Counted from the stretch's first letter, positions 12,277-22,356 are shown. The stretch: DNA of 64,000 bases from Plazaster borealis (GCA_021014325.1 CM037460.1:17465486-17529485), one strand, 5' to 3'. Program-made: numbers and translations. Notes: a model not told the origin generated them from the sequence alone.

Positions 12277-12745
12277 GTGCATGCCTTGTTGAAATGTTAT
12301 TATGACAAATGCTTACCCCAGTAGCAATGCCGTGTGTTAAATATGTATGCCATACACTTTAAGCTGTAAATTACAACTTTTCTAAAGAAATAGCAAATAG
12401 AAAATCTATAAAAAATGAGTGAAGCGAAAACATACTTAAGTTCAAAGCTGATTTCCTAAACTTTATTTTTGGTCACAACTTGAACTTTCACAAAGGTCAT
12501 TTTAATGTCATATCTGTGAGTTGTAACCAATATAATGCATTATAAAAAGGGCTGATTTGATTAAATCGGCCCAGCCATCAGTCTGAAACGCGGGTTGATT
12601 TAATCAGTCATGGACACTGCAAGGGCTAAAAGAAGTTTTGCCAAGAAAATATATTCGGGATGTGGGACGGGGGCGGAGGTTACCACTGCAACAATTGGTA
12701 TAAACAATTCAATAGCTGCAACTTGTACATCAGACCTTTGTACTC
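12277..12745. other. Non-coding stretch with a small palindrome
   Basis: 12548-12571 is an imperfect palindrome (GGGCTGATTTGATTAAATC then GGCCC), and GATTTAATC recurs at 12596. Otherwise AT-rich with no supported gene. Confidence 0.35.
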
Positions 12746-12834
12746 CTTCTTCTTCTTCTTCTTCTTCTTCTTCTTCTTCTTCTTCTTCTTCTACTTCTTC
12801 TTCTTGTTCTTCTTCTTCTTCTTGTTCTACAACC
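12746..12834 (+). repeat. (TTC)n microsatellite
   Basis: About 29 TTC triplets with three interruptions (TAC and TTG). The triplet forces an open frame reading poly-Ser on + (12610-12912) and poly-Glu on the minus strand. Confidence 0.95.
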
Positions 12835-13379
12835 TCTGCAACAATCCTGCTGGTTTCATCACTAAATGGTCTTTCAACAACGCCATTTTCACAATCGTTA
12901 ATAATAAGATAGCATGGTTGATGTAGTCTCCCACACGATATCTCCTCTATTTACTGATTACTTTTTTAACAATGCATATTTTCTGTTATTTACCTACTCT
13001 GTATTAGTACAGATTTTATCTCTCGCTTAATTTTGCATCCTTTGTGAGGGGAGGCAGGTTTCGTGTTTCGTTCCCCCTCTGATCGGGCTTGTTGGTGTCG
13101 GAGGAGTCTTACATTCCGCGGTCGCTGCTCCTTGAGAGTGTTAGGTTCCAACCACTTCCAAAGAGTGTCTGACTCCTTCGATACCTTGCCTAGTTGGAGG
13201 GGGGTGGACATGGGATTTGTTTCTTCTGGCGAGGGATGCTACCATTTTTGTTTTACCCTGTTAACTCCTCTGTCTAATTGCTCACACTGTTTATTGTTAA
13301 CAACGTGATTTCCCTATAATTTTGTAAACAATTACAAGCGACTTCAATCGTTTTGAAATAAAGATGTCATTGAAAAGTC
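12835..13379. other. Non-coding stretch, possible LINE 3' end
   Basis: 13075-13379 is less AT-rich and ends in GAAATAAAGATGTCATTGAA followed by AAGTCAAAGTC and the TTC tract. An AATAAA-like signal followed by a short tandem tail resembles a non-LTR retrotransposon 3' end (compare 60650-60682), but no reverse transcriptase was found. Confidence 0.35.
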
Positions 13380-13467
13380 AAAGTCTTGTTCTTGTTCTTT
13401 TTCTTCTTCTTCTTCTTCTTCTTCTTCTTCTTCTTCTTCTTCTTCTTCTTCTTCTTCTTCTTCTTTT
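13380..13467 (+). repeat. (TTC)n microsatellite, second tract
   Basis: About 25 uninterrupted TTC units at 13393-13467, preceded by TTGTTC repeats. It produces a poly-Leu open frame that is not a gene. Confidence 0.95.
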
Positions 13468-13933
13468 TATTTTTTCCATCACACACATACACCAAAACAA
13501 TACATTATATTATTGCAAGAATTCGCACATAGAAAGAGTGTGGATGGTGGTCATTAAAAGGCATAGCTTGTTGAGTGGAGACTCCTCCTTATACAATAAC
13601 AAAACAAACCAAACAAAACAACACCTAATGTGATAACAAGACAAACTTAGAAACAACTTATTGATTGGTATAAATAGTGTAAACAAATAAACCTGAGATA
13701 AGAAAGAAACAAAATAGGCCTATAACAAAAAATAATCTTATATATATTAGCCATTAGACTGTGCAAGTCTCTCACGTACTCGAACATTAGGACCCGTTAA
13801 AGTGCACGAGTTTGTTTCCTCCACGTGTGACCGAAGTGGTTACACGCGCAGTCTATGCACGGTCTATTAGATGAGATTTATAATCTTTCTTTATGATTGT
13901 GCCTATAAATCAGCATTCCGTTACAACAAATTT
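13468..13933. other. Non-coding stretch with a short family-G-like element
   Basis: At about 13752-13872 TTAGACTGTGCAAGTCT on the left faces AGTCTATGCACGGTCTATTA on the right, a roughly 120-bp inverted-repeat element whose left end matches the TIR of the element at 49263-49964. The rest has no feature. Confidence 0.45.
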
Positions 13934-14212
13934 GTGTCACCGTGGTCCAGTGGTTAGACAGCAGGACTTGCAATCACAAGGTTGTCGGTTCGAATCCTAC
14001 CAAGCTAACCGCTGATTTCACATAGACTAGAATAAGTATATGTCGCCTAGTTACTGAATCACAGTTTCTCGATTTGTGCAATTCATAATCATAGACGTTA
14101 AACCAATGTTTGTATGAGAGAGATTGGCTGTTGCCAGCTTGGTGTTTGTATCCCCTTGTTGGAGTTTGCCGAGTTCCCTTGACAGGAAGATCATCTAAAC
14201 AAACAAAGAAAC
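13934..14212 (+). mobile_element. SINE-3, tRNA-derived
   Basis: The head holds a good A box (TGGTCCAGTGG, 13944-13954) and a perfect B box (GGTTCGAATCC, 13987-13997) 33 bases apart, typical of an RNA polymerase III internal promoter. The acceptor ends do not pair and the anticodon arm is poor, so it is a SINE head and not a tRNA gene. The likely body runs to about 14212 (CCTTGACAGGAAGATCATC then AAACAAAC). Confidence 0.65.
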
Positions 14213-14230
14213 CAATCTATGACCCTAACT

Positions 14231-14291
14231 TTAAAAGGTGCTGTCCCTTTAATGGAGGCAACTCCATCTTTCTGCAGCTGAAAGCTGCAGA
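14231..14291 (+). repeat. 61-bp direct repeat, left copy, with hairpin
   Basis: TTAAAAGGTGCTGTCCCTTT through AGCTGCAG is repeated without visible difference at 14566-14626. It flanks a left-truncated family A MITE. In this copy the sequence extends into a 12-bp stem hairpin (CTTTCTGCAGCT-GAA-AGCTGCAGAAAG split by the GAA loop, 14269-14295). Confidence 0.8.
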
Positions 14292-14571
14292 AAGATGTAG
14301 GAAACGACTCCCTCTGAAGTAACGTAGTTTTTGAGAAAGAGGTAATTTCTCACTAAAATAATAAAAACTTCTTGCAAGAAGTTTTTATTCCTATCTGAAA
14401 GCACACAAATTTGTACAACAAGGGTGTTTTTTCTTTCATTATTTTCTTGCAACTTCGATGACCAATTGAGCCCAAATTTTCACAGGCTTGTTATTTTATG
14501 CATATGTTGGGATACACCAAGTGAGGACACTGGTCTTTGACAATTACCAAATGTGTTCAGTGCCTTTAAAA
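14292..14571 (+). mobile_element. MITE family A, left-truncated
   Basis: Begins inside the consensus at GTAGGAAACGACTCCCTC, carries the central palindrome ACTTCTTGCAAGAAGT (about 14367-14382) and continues to the right end with CAATTACCAAATGTGTTCAG then TGCCTTTAA. The left TIR is missing and is replaced by the flanking 61-bp repeat. Confidence 0.85.
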
Positions 14572-14626
14572 GGTGCTGTCCCTTTAATGGAGGCAACTCC
14601 ATCTTTCTGCAGCTGAAAGCTGCAGC

Positions 14627-15057
14627 ACACCCCCCCCCCCTTGCCTTCTCCTCTCCAAGACCCTTCTTCAAAAGAGGGCAACCATTGCATTGATCTTCTT
14701 GGCGTGAAAATGAAGGAAGGAAATCGAGGAATGCCAGAGGGTAACATCAACAATGCCTGGCTGGGGTTATTGTTAACAGGAAGCCACGGCAAAGACATCC
14801 GATGTCCATGAGGGGGAAAATATAAAGCTTCCATGTGTTCCTCATTCTGAGAGGAAAAATAGATCATTGGTTCATTCACTTGCTCCCCCCAAAACATCAT
14901 CCCTTTTTTTTAAGAAGATATTCTGAGGATCTTGTCTCAATTCGGCGTGCTTTGGCAAAACTTCCAAAATGTTGGTCCAGAATGCCCTACAGTTTTGACA
15001 AATTCTGGGGAGAACCGTGGTAGTAAGCTTTAAAAACCCTATCAAAGCATAAACCAT
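14627..15057. other. Non-coding stretch
   Basis: The right copy of the 61-bp direct repeat ends at 14626, followed by poly-C. The remaining sequence has short overlapping open frames on both strands (14544-14900) that include repeat sequence, so they are not accepted as coding. Confidence 0.4.
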
Positions 15058-15575
15058 ATCGTTACCACTTATGTCCAAACGCTTGATTTATATTTACATT
15101 TTACAGTGTGCTTGGCTTAAAACTGCAAAATCTGCAATACTAAGCCACGGTTTTCAGTTAAAGACCTTTCATATGATTCTGTATAATTTTAACCTCGCCA
15201 TTGACTAACTAATTTTTTTAAATATATTGGCAAATTGCCATAGTAATTAGTCAAAGATACGTCACTCTCTGCGTGAAACCTAAAAAGTGAGTTGATCTGC
15301 TAAAATACCCAACTGGTTAACGTGTTTTTACATAGGAAAGGGGCGCATATGTCGGTGATCACGCGCACACTGACATAAGTGGCTCTTCGTGAAATCGGAA
15401 AAACGAGTTGACCTACATTTTACGCTCTTCTGTTGCAATGTATTACAATGCATTTTGGGGGCCAATGGCTCTTCGTGAAAACGCAAAATGCACTTATTGA
15501 GATAGAGGTCCCTTCCTGTAATAATCAATATTTTGTCATTTTAAGATATGTGGCTCTTATGTGAAAACAATATGA
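15058..15575 (+). mobile_element. Family E element, degraded copy
   Basis: Collinear with 44988-45506: ATGTCCAAACGCTTGATT, GCTTGGCTTAAAACTGCAA, TATATTGGCAAATTGCCATA, TTAACGTGTTTTTACATAGG, GATCACGCGC and GTGGCTCTTCGTGAAAT. Its terminal inverted repeats are mutated (ATCGTTACCACTTATGTCC on the left), which makes this the oldest of the four copies seen. Confidence 0.75.
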
Positions 15576-15594
15576 AGTTGAACCTTTCTTGTGT

Positions 15595-15682
15595 TCTTCT
15601 CTCCATTGGGTTCTTGGCTATTACAGCGATTAAGTTTTTCTGAGAGTCCTTGGCTTCACAACCAGAAAAAAATGAAATGTAC
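15595..15682 (+). mobile_element. SINE-2 3' tail fragment
   Basis: TTCTCTCCATTGGGTTCTTGG, GATTAAGTTTTTCTGAGAG and CTTCACAACCAGA match the 3' end of the SINE at 35757-36005, followed by a short AATGAAATG tail. The head is absent. Confidence 0.65.
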
Positions 15683-15943
15683 TCAATTAAAAAAACCCTA
15701 ATTTTTGTCAACAGTCAAATAATATCATGCCTGTTTTCAGACTGCTGTTTTAATGCAAATGCAAATGGCTTTTGCTTCATATTGCGGCTGTTTTTATGAA
15801 TCGTTGTTATTGTTATGTTAAAATTAATAAGCAGATAACTAAAAATCATCCCCTTTTTAATGAGACATCCAAAGCTGTTGTACACCGATCTTTTTTAGCC
15901 CGAACGCGCAAGCATTGCGGGCCGTGCCGACACTATGCTTACT

Positions 15944-16120
15944 AGGCGCGGATCCAGGGGGGCGTGGGGGGCGCACGCCCCCCTTTTTCATATTAAAAAA
16001 AAAAAAAAAAGAGGGAGAGAGAGAGAAGGGAGGGAGAAATGGGGCAACAAACTTCATTTATCATTTTGCTGCTTGGTATATTTTCACACCCCGTTTGGAA
16101 AATCCTGGATCTGCCCCTGC
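15944..16120. mobile_element. Short hAT-like MITE with about 8-bp target duplication
   Basis: Ends AGGCGCGGATCCAGG (15944) and CCTGGATCTGCCCC (16104-16117) are inverted repeats. Flanks read TGCTTACT on the left and TGCTTACA on the right, a 7-of-8 match consistent with the 8-bp duplication of hAT transposons. The interior is a poly-A/GA-rich run with no coding capacity. Confidence 0.65.
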
Positions 16121-16288
16121 TTACAGTGCAAGGTTTTGTACATAAAGACTTGGAAAAACCTTTGTCTTTTTTTAACGTTTTATGCGAATTAAAGTGTCAT
16201 CCTCAATGATTTACGTAACTTCCCTGAGAGGACAGCGAGACATAATGGTGTAGAACATATTAATAAATATTAACAATTAAAAGAGAAG

Positions 16289-16458
16289 GTGAATACTGAA
16301 GTTCTGATGAAAAGAACCTTGCTGATTGTGAGGCATTTTAAACCCGGCCGTGCAGTTTCCGTGTCTATCACACTTATTACACTCACCTATCGTCTGCACC
16401 GTTTTCAGAATTCGGTTAAAGTTTTTTAGTTGCAAATATTTAAGGTCAATGTTCTACA
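16289..16458 (+). repeat. 170-bp direct repeat, left copy
   Basis: GTGAATACTGAAGTTCTGAT to GGTCAATGTTCTACA. The right copy is at 16818-16987 with only a few substitutions (for example CACCG versus GCGCCG). The two flank a complete family A MITE with almost no extra sequence. Confidence 0.9.
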
Positions 16459-16459
16459 A

Positions 16460-16810
16460 TTAAAGGTATCGTACACGTTTGGTAATGACTCAAAACAAAT
16501 ATTAGCATAAAAAATTACTTGGTAACAAGCAACGGAGAGCTGTTAATAGTATAACAAATTGTAGGAAACGACTCCCTCTGAAGCAACGTCGTTTTTGAGA
16601 AAGAGGTAATTTCTCACTAAAATAATAAAAACTTCTTGCAAGAAGTTTTTATTCCTATCTGAAAGCACACAAATTTGTACAACAAGGGTGTTTTTTCTTT
16701 CATCATTTTCTTGCAACTTCGATGACCAATTGAGCCCAAATTTTCACAGGCTTGTTATTTTATGCATATGTTGGGATACACCAAGTGAGAACACTGTTCA
16801 GTGCCTTTAA
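16460..16810 (+). mobile_element. MITE family A, complete (351 bp)
   Basis: Starts TTAAAGGTATCGTACACG and ends CAGTGCCTTTAA, with TTAA on both sides. Central palindrome AACTTCTTGCAAGAAGTT lies near 16629-16647. It has no coding capacity; the short open frame across it is not a gene. The inner halves differ, so only the ends and the centre are palindromic. Confidence 0.9.
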
Positions 16811-16817
16811 AGGGAAA

Positions 16818-16987
16818 GTGAATACTGAAGTTCTGATGAAAAGAACCTTGCTGATTGTGAGGCATTTTAAACCCGGCCGTGCAGTTTCCGTGTCTATCAC
16901 ACTTATTACACTCACCTATCGTCTGCGCCGTTTTCAGAATTCAGTTAAAGTTTTTTAGTTGCAAACATTTAAGGTCAATGTTCTACA
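16818..16987 (+). repeat. 170-bp direct repeat, right copy
   Basis: Right partner of 16289-16458. The arrangement repeat-MITE-repeat has a 529-bp period, so a tandem duplication whose second unit lacks the MITE is the simplest reading. Confidence 0.9.
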
Positions 16988-17333
16988 TCGTTGCTGTCCT
17001 GTCTGGGAAATTGTGTAAATCGTTGATCATCAAGACACCTATTTCACATAAAAGTAAAATGGAAACTGATTTTCTCATGTCTTTGTGTACAAAACCTTGT
17101 ACTGCCAGCGTCCCATCAATGGCAGGGTGGCGTGCAGCAATTGCCTGTATGGATCGGTCTATGGTGCTATCTGAGGCGGAAAAAAATTGGCACCTCATCG
17201 GTAACCCGTTGACAATTGTATTATGTGTGTAGGCTACATTGTACATTGCACTAGTTTCTGTTGTACGACCTCATCTACATTTACCTTGGCATTATATGCA
17301 TAGTATCTTTAAAGTATATAAGGCGGTTTCTGC
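16988..17333. other. Non-coding stretch with one unexplained open frame
   Basis: An open frame on + (16879-17232) runs from the repeat into this stretch; its last 80 codons have ordinary amino-acid composition, but no family was recognised and no splice sites bound it. I do not call it a gene. Confidence 0.3.
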
Positions 17334-17460
17334 ATTAAAGGGGCACATTGCCTTCCGATTGGGTGCTTTGGGCTATAAAAAGCGTTTGTTTTGAATTGAA
17401 TATGGTTGGAAAGACATATTGAAAGTAGAATAAAATGAATCACTTGAATATCCCTTTAAA
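17334..17460 (+). mobile_element. MITE family C fragment
   Basis: TTAAAGGGGCACATTGCCTT, AAAAAGCGTTTGTT and GAAAGTAGAATA follow the order of the complete family C element at 56684-57029. It closes early with CCCTTTAAA at about 17452-17460, so the middle of the element has been deleted. Confidence 0.6.
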
Positions 17461-17875
17461 TTGTGTGGTTTAGGTGTAGTTTCTTGACAGAACACAATCC
17501 AATTGTTTGACCCCACAGTATGGCGGACTGTATGATCCACTGGTTGTATTTCAATAAGCAAATTTATGGGTTTTTTTAATCACTACTTACTGCAGCGTGA
17601 AAAACTCTTGAAAAGGATAAGGAGCAATTCCAATTAACAAGATTTGGAGAGATTTGAAAAAAATGTGCCCCTTTAGTGGCTTTGGCTAGTGGCTATGGCT
17701 GGAAGACCATGAAATGCTACTCTTCAATGTGGTAATTGCAGCCAGATGCCATATAGCCATAGCCAAAGTCGCTTGATTCTGATGCAGCATAATTAATATC
17801 GTTCGAAAGTGAGATAATAGTTGTTGGTTTTTTTATGCAGTTTGAAAACAGCAAAACCATTTGTACCTAACTTTT

Positions 17876-18197
17876 AATAATGATAATAATTTGGGAGGTT
17901 AATCATCCTCACAAGCAGCTGAGAAGCTGAATTGCGAAGGAAGTTGCTACAATGTGGTCGAGCCTTAGGCATGCAAAGGCACCTTTGGCAGCCAGCCACA
18001 TCGACCCATGACCACGAAGCACAGCTTGAGATCGAAAGTGTTTGATTTTTTCCAGAGGGAGGTTAACCAGAGGGCCCGGAAATAAGCCCTTGAACCAAAG
18101 CACAACTGTACTCACATAATGGCCTTAGCCGGGTATCGAACCAGGGTCACATTGGTGAGAGACGAGCGCTTTACGCACTAGCCACTCATGCCACCCT
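17876..18197 (-). mobile_element. SINE-4, tRNA-derived, copy 1
   Basis: On the minus strand the head reads GGTGGCATGAGTGGCTAGTG with a B box GGTTCGATACC (rc of GGTATCGAACC, near 18133-18143). The body runs to an (ATT)n-like tail at 17876-17893. The anticodon arm is not standard. It was carried into both units of the 593-bp duplication. Confidence 0.7.
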
Positions 18198-18466
18198 AGA
18201 CGTAATAGGATACAAAATCCACCTAGAATACAAGATTTGGAGAGATTTGAAAAAAATGTGCCCCTTTAGTGGCTTTGGCTAGTGGCTATGGCTGGAAGAC
18301 CATGAAATGCTATTCTTTAATGTTGTCATTGCAGCCAACTGCCATATAGCCATAGCCAAAGTCGCTTGATTCTGATGCAGCATAATTAATATCGTTCGAA
18401 AGTGAGATAATAGTTGTTGGGTTTTTTATGCAGTTTGAAAACAGCAAAACCATTTGTACCTAACTT

Positions 18467-18800
18467 TTAATAATGATAATAATTTGGGAGGCTAATCATC
18501 CTCACAAGCAGCTGAGAAGCTGAATTGCAAAGGAAGTGGCTACAATGTGGTAGAGCCGCAGGCATGCATGCAAAGGTGCCTTTGGCAGCCATCGACCCAT
18601 ACATGACCACAGAGCACAGCCTGAGATCGAAAGTGTTTGATTTTTTCCAGAGGGAGGACAACCAGAGGGCCTGGAAATAAGCCCTTGTGGCATAGGAGAG
18701 AACCAACGCACAACTCACATATGGCCTTAGCCGGGTATCGAACCAGGGTCACATTGGTGAGAGGCGAGCACTTTACGCACTAGCCACCCATGCCACCCTA
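18467..18800 (-). mobile_element. SINE-4, tRNA-derived, copy 2
   Basis: Duplicate of the copy at 17876-18197 as part of unit 2. B box (rc) near 18735-18745, tail TAATAATGATAATAATTTGG at 18467-18486. Confidence 0.7.
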
Positions 18801-18967
18801 AAAGTAATAGGATACAAAATCCACCTAGAATACTCTTTCAATTTGAGAAAGTCACACATTCTGTTGTGTGTTCAAGATGAACTTTGTGAGGCCATACCAT
18901 TTGTTTTACCTTTTTCTTTTACTTTTTTCTGCTTTTTTGGAGCAGATACATTAGTCTACAACATTAT

Positions 18968-19279
18968 TCATTATAATAATAATAATAATGGCTTCTTATA
19001 TAACGCTCATATCCGTCACTCAGTGATGCTCAAGGCACTTCAACATTTAGTATTTTCCTGTAAGGTATGTGGGGCTATAGTATGAGACCTTCTTCTTTAC
19101 ATAGCACCATGTTATGGTTTACAAGGTGCTGTGGCGCAATATAAAGCCAATCAAACCAGGAACACCGGCCAATCAAACCAGGAACACCGGGGAAAACCCC
19201 TTCTCTTTAATAAGTGCACAGGGTTCTTTTACATGCATTACACAACACACGGGACCAACGGCTTTATGTCCCATCCGAA
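18968..19279 (-). mobile_element. SINE-1, 3' part (split by the hAT-like element)
   Basis: Minus-strand SINE-1 with its (ATT)n tail at 18970-18989, then GGCTTCTTATATAACGCTCA through CACACGGGACC to CCCATCCGAA. It is interrupted at 19280 by a DNA transposon and resumes at 20469 with CATCCGAAGGACGCAGC. Confidence 0.85.
19272..19279. repeat. 8-bp target-site duplication, left
   Basis: CATCCGAA immediately before the CAGTGGCG end of the inserted element; the identical octamer follows the right end at 20469-20476. In uninterrupted SINE copies (for example 31667) this octamer occurs once. Confidence 0.9.
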
Positions 19280-20468
19280 CAGTGGCGTAACTAGACATTT
19301 TCATTTGGGGGGGCAAGTGGGGGCAAAGATTAAATTTGGGGGGCCAAAGAAGTGCAAGATTATCATAAAATATGTTAACTGATAGTTGATACACACCAGC
19401 TGATACACACCAATGCAGTTCTAAAACAGTCTACATAGTTTGCAGGTAACAAAAGATTGCAAAAACTACCAAATCTTAGAGAACTTGTCATTTTTATAAG
19501 ATAACACTTTTCGACTGTATACAAGGATTAAACTACCAACAGTGATTACCAAGTATCAATTTAGAGTTGTACACGGTATTCTCAAATTAGGCTCTGTGAG
19601 TACTAATTAAATTATTGTTAATGGTATGCTTTATTTCAGTGTAAATACCCAAAACATAATAATTGTGACAAGTGTAAGCCATTAAAAAAAATCAAAATCA
19701 AAATACAGGATTGAAATTGTGGGTGTGCTTGTCAGGGCACTTGTGCTACTAGCGCTCCCAGTATTACTAACAGATACATCTTCTTCGAAATTCTCCTCGG
19801 CGGAATTCTCGGATGCAATACTCTGATGGTACCACATAAGAATCAGAATCTTCTGTATTTTCCCGTCTCTACCTCTTAGGTGTTGAAGCACGAGGCAAAG
19901 ACGGGCGCTTAGATATGGAGAAGAAAATGGTCTAAGCTACCTTTTTCGCTAGCGATTTTTCTGTTTAAATCTCCCTGTTGTGCATCTGAGTACGATGTGT
20001 TTACGGAGCTATTGTTCTGCGTTCAGGGCCCAATTTCATGGCTCTGCTTACCGTGGAATTCTGCGCTTCCCCCATGCGTCCCATAGAAATACACACGTTA
20101 CAATGCGCGTCAGCGCAGAATTATTTGGTAAGCAGTGCCATGAAATTGGGCCCAGACCACCACGTATTAAACTGAACTTTGTGACTTCCTGCACTCTCTG
20201 TAACTGCAAAACCACAACATACATTTACCACCAATACGATCGCGCGCACGTTTCCATGCATTTGTCGGCATGACTGCGTTATAGTCCACATACTGTGATA
20301 TGAATAAAAGTTTTACTTTTTACGGCAGCATTTTATGCAGCCTTAAACGATTTATATATTATAAGAAAACACTTTTCTGTGATTTCATATGGGGGGGCAA
20401 GAAGGGGGACAAGGGTTCTGAGCGGGGGGGCGCAGGCCCCCCCTGCCCCCCCTCTGGTGACGCCACTG
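19280..20468. mobile_element. Non-autonomous hAT-like transposon, 1189 bp
   Basis: Ends CAGTGGCGTAACTAG and TGACGCCACTG are short inverted repeats, and the 8-bp duplication of CATCCGAA inside a SINE fixes both boundaries to the base. An 8-bp duplication is the hallmark of hAT transposons. G-rich (GGGGGGGC) and C-rich stretches lie just inside the ends. A minus-strand 69-codon frame at 19682-19891 (acidic, Ser/Thr-rich) is unrecognised. A smaller inverted-repeat element is nested at 20026-20153. Confidence 0.85.
20026..20153. mobile_element. MITE family F, short copy (128 bp)
   Basis: GGGCCCAATTTCATGGCTCT on the left and TGCCATGAAATTGGGCCC on the right form a TIR of roughly 30 bp with one or two mismatches, and the second-tier block GAATTCTGCGCT/AGCGCAGAATT extends the pairing, so nearly the whole element can fold. 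Nested in the hAT-like element. Confidence 0.85.
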
Positions 20469-20608
20469 CATCCGAAGGACGCAGCAATAATTGTTAAGTG
20501 TCTTGCTTAAGGACACAAGTGTTACGACTGGGACTCGAACCCTCACTCTGCTGATCAGAGACACCAGAGCTTGAGTCCGGAGCTCTTATCCGCTCGGCCA
20601 CGACACTG
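20469..20608 (-). mobile_element. SINE-1, tRNA-like head (split)
   Basis: Head of the SINE whose tail lies at 18968-19279. On the minus strand it reads GTGTCGTGGCCGAGCGG (A box) with anticodon-arm GACTCAAGCTC (CAA, leucine-type) and B box GGTTCGAGTCC. Head and tail are now 1.2 kb apart. Confidence 0.85.
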
Positions 20609-20643
20609 TTGAAGATGATCAGAGCACACTCATCAAAACGTCC

Positions 20644-20828
20644 AGGGCCAAATTTCGTAGAGCTGCTCAAGCACGAAACAATTTTGCTAACCAGAATAAG
20701 GTTACCAGCCAAAATACCATATATCATCACACATACCATCTTTGACTGGTTTCCTGCTTATAGTTTTGCTCAGCAGACAATTGTCAACCAACATTTTCTG
20801 CTTGAGGAGCTCTATGCAACCGGGCCCT
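20644..20828. mobile_element. MITE family F, longer diverged copy
   Basis: AGGGCCAAATTTCGTAGAGC on the left and GAGCTCTATGCAACCGGGCCCT on the right match the family F ends with changes. The internal block AATAAGGTTACCAGCCAAA is shared with 60036-60170 and 42966-43139. A short + frame over it is not a gene. Confidence 0.7.
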
Positions 20829-21584
20829 GTTCTATATAGAAGCACCGTATCAAAATTGATTTATCTCTAAGGTGTTAAAACTCAGAATCAGAAACTGAGT
20901 TGTGAGACAACGAGGACATTGAAGAGAAAAACAGGACAGTCTGCAATAAGAACGTGAAATTCAAGGTACTTCACGTACGTGAAATTGTGAAATGCATTAT
21001 TCATGCAATGTAATCAGTTGTATATAGGTTAAGTGTCTACGAACAAATATTATGTATTGCATACAAGTTATGAGTATTAAGGTATAGGAATTCAATCATA
21101 CACTGACGACAAATTGTCTGCACAATTGAACGCTCAGTCTATACTTCCGCAGTGGAGCTATCCACTAAGTGTAGGTCACGAATGACGTCCGGGCGGATCG
21201 CTTTTTCTTTCCGAGAAAGTAAGTCGTTCATGCTTAACCTCTTTTGAACCCCCTAATCCCATGTTCATGATTTGCAGAATCCAGCTCATGCAATGTAGGC
21301 TCACACAAATAATTGGACTTGGTCAACCGCAGGGTCGTTCAGGGCTGATACTTTCTTCATAGAGAGCAATGCTCCCCCCCTAAATAAAGGGCACCGCTAG
21401 GAGGGAAATTTAAAACTTTCTATGGGAGCATTGCAAGAGGCACCAGGGGCATGGAGGCATGGAGGCAATAAGTCATTTTGCAAGTTTAGATTTGAATAAT
21501 GTCTGGTACAATGACTTGCTTTTATCAAAAGTTACCACTTAAATTTGAATTCCTCAGACTATAGAGAGAGTTGGTACGTGTTCC
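20829..21584. other. Non-coding stretch
   Basis: No gene seen. 21340-21470 contains an inverted pair around ATGCTCCC/GGGAGCAT (AGAGAGCAATGCTCCCCCC and CTATGGGAGCATTGCAAG) and wording shared with repeat H. Confidence 0.35.
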
Positions 21585-21780
21585 TGGTTTGATCGGCAGC
21601 ATATTGCGCCACGGCACCTTGTAAACCATTACATGGTGCTATGTAAGGGAATAGGACTCTTACTTCAAAAACTTAGCTCCACATACCTTGCAAGAAAATA
21701 TACTGAGCGCTTTGATACACCCATTGGGTGTGATAAAGCGCTATATAAGAACTCAGTATTATTATTATTATTATTATTAC
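21585..21780 (+). mobile_element. SINE-1, 5'-truncated
   Basis: Begins in the body (TCCTGGTTTGATCGGCAGCA), continues GCACCTTGTAAACCATTACA and ends AAAGCGCTATATAAGAACTC then (ATT)n. The tRNA-like head is missing. Confidence 0.8.
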
Positions 21781-21984
21781 GTCACATGATTCGGGGCTTT
21801 TGCGTAGTTATTTAAGAGAAGGCGAACACCCATTCACAATTCTGAATGAATGTGTATGGCACAATGGTACTAGGGTTTGCTCATCTGGAGGTTGCTATAA
21901 AAAAGCTTGCTACAAACCATTTGACGTACTAGCAACTGGCTCTGATAGTCTAAGGATTTCAAATTTAAGCGATAACTTGTGACT

Positions 21985-22356
21985 TTAAAGGGTTTGTATA
22001 CGTTTGATAGTGACTCTGAAAATTAATGGCAATAAAAACTTACTTGGTAAGAAGTACAGCAGCTTTGGATAGTATAATGCATTTTGAGAAACTTTTTAGT
22101 ACTTTTAAGTACTGCGATTATGGAAAAAGATTTCACCTTTTCTCCCAAAAAATTTGAATCTCAGATTGTGTATTCCAATTGCAGATTATTCTTCCTGCGT
22201 GGACATAATCGCTCCCGATTTTCGGCATTATCTCAAAAACGCTACCACATTTTGAAATGAAATTTTCACAGGTTAGTTTTATGGTATTTATCTGCAACGA
22301 TGTAGGATTGAAACAAACAGTGGGTTCCAATTACCAAACGTATACAATCCCTTTAA
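21985..22356 (+). mobile_element. MITE family B, complete (372 bp)
   Basis: Starts TTAAAGGGTTTGTATACG and ends CGTATACAATCCCTTTAA, with TTAA at both ends. Internal landmarks: TTGGTAAGAAGTACAGCAGC, CATTTTGAGAAACTTTTT, TTCTTCCTGCGTGGACATAA, GTTTTATGGTATTTATCTGC. No coding capacity. Confidence 0.9.

Larger units (their letters stand above)
17638..18833 (+). repeat. Tandem duplication, 593-bp and 603-bp units
   Basis: Unit 1 is 17638-18230 and unit 2 is 18231-18833. Both start CAAGATTTGGAGAGATTTGA and end AAAATCCACCTAGAATAC. Differences are a handful of substitutions and short indels (for example an extra GCAT in unit 2 near 18565). Each unit carries one complete minus-strand SINE-4. Short minus-strand frames in both units are not genes. 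Confidence 0.9.

Noticed and set aside
12610..12912. 100-codon frame with a poly-Ser tract (and a poly-Glu frame on the minus strand)
   Set aside because: The (TTC)n microsatellite keeps frames open on both strands. The flanking residues match no family I know and there is no independent evidence for either strand.
13936..14010. tRNA gene
   Set aside because: A and B boxes are good but acceptor strands do not pair and the anticodon arm is poor; the sequence continues into a SINE body. The same reasoning rejects 39149-39221, 41185-41250 and all SINE-1 heads.
16879..17232. 117-codon + frame
   Set aside because: Its first third is part of the 170-bp direct repeat, the rest has no recognised motif and no splice boundaries.
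19682..19891. Remnant of a hAT transposase
   Set aside because: Located in the hAT-like element, but the acidic, Ser/Thr-rich peptide has no BED finger or dimerisation-domain residues that I can recognise.
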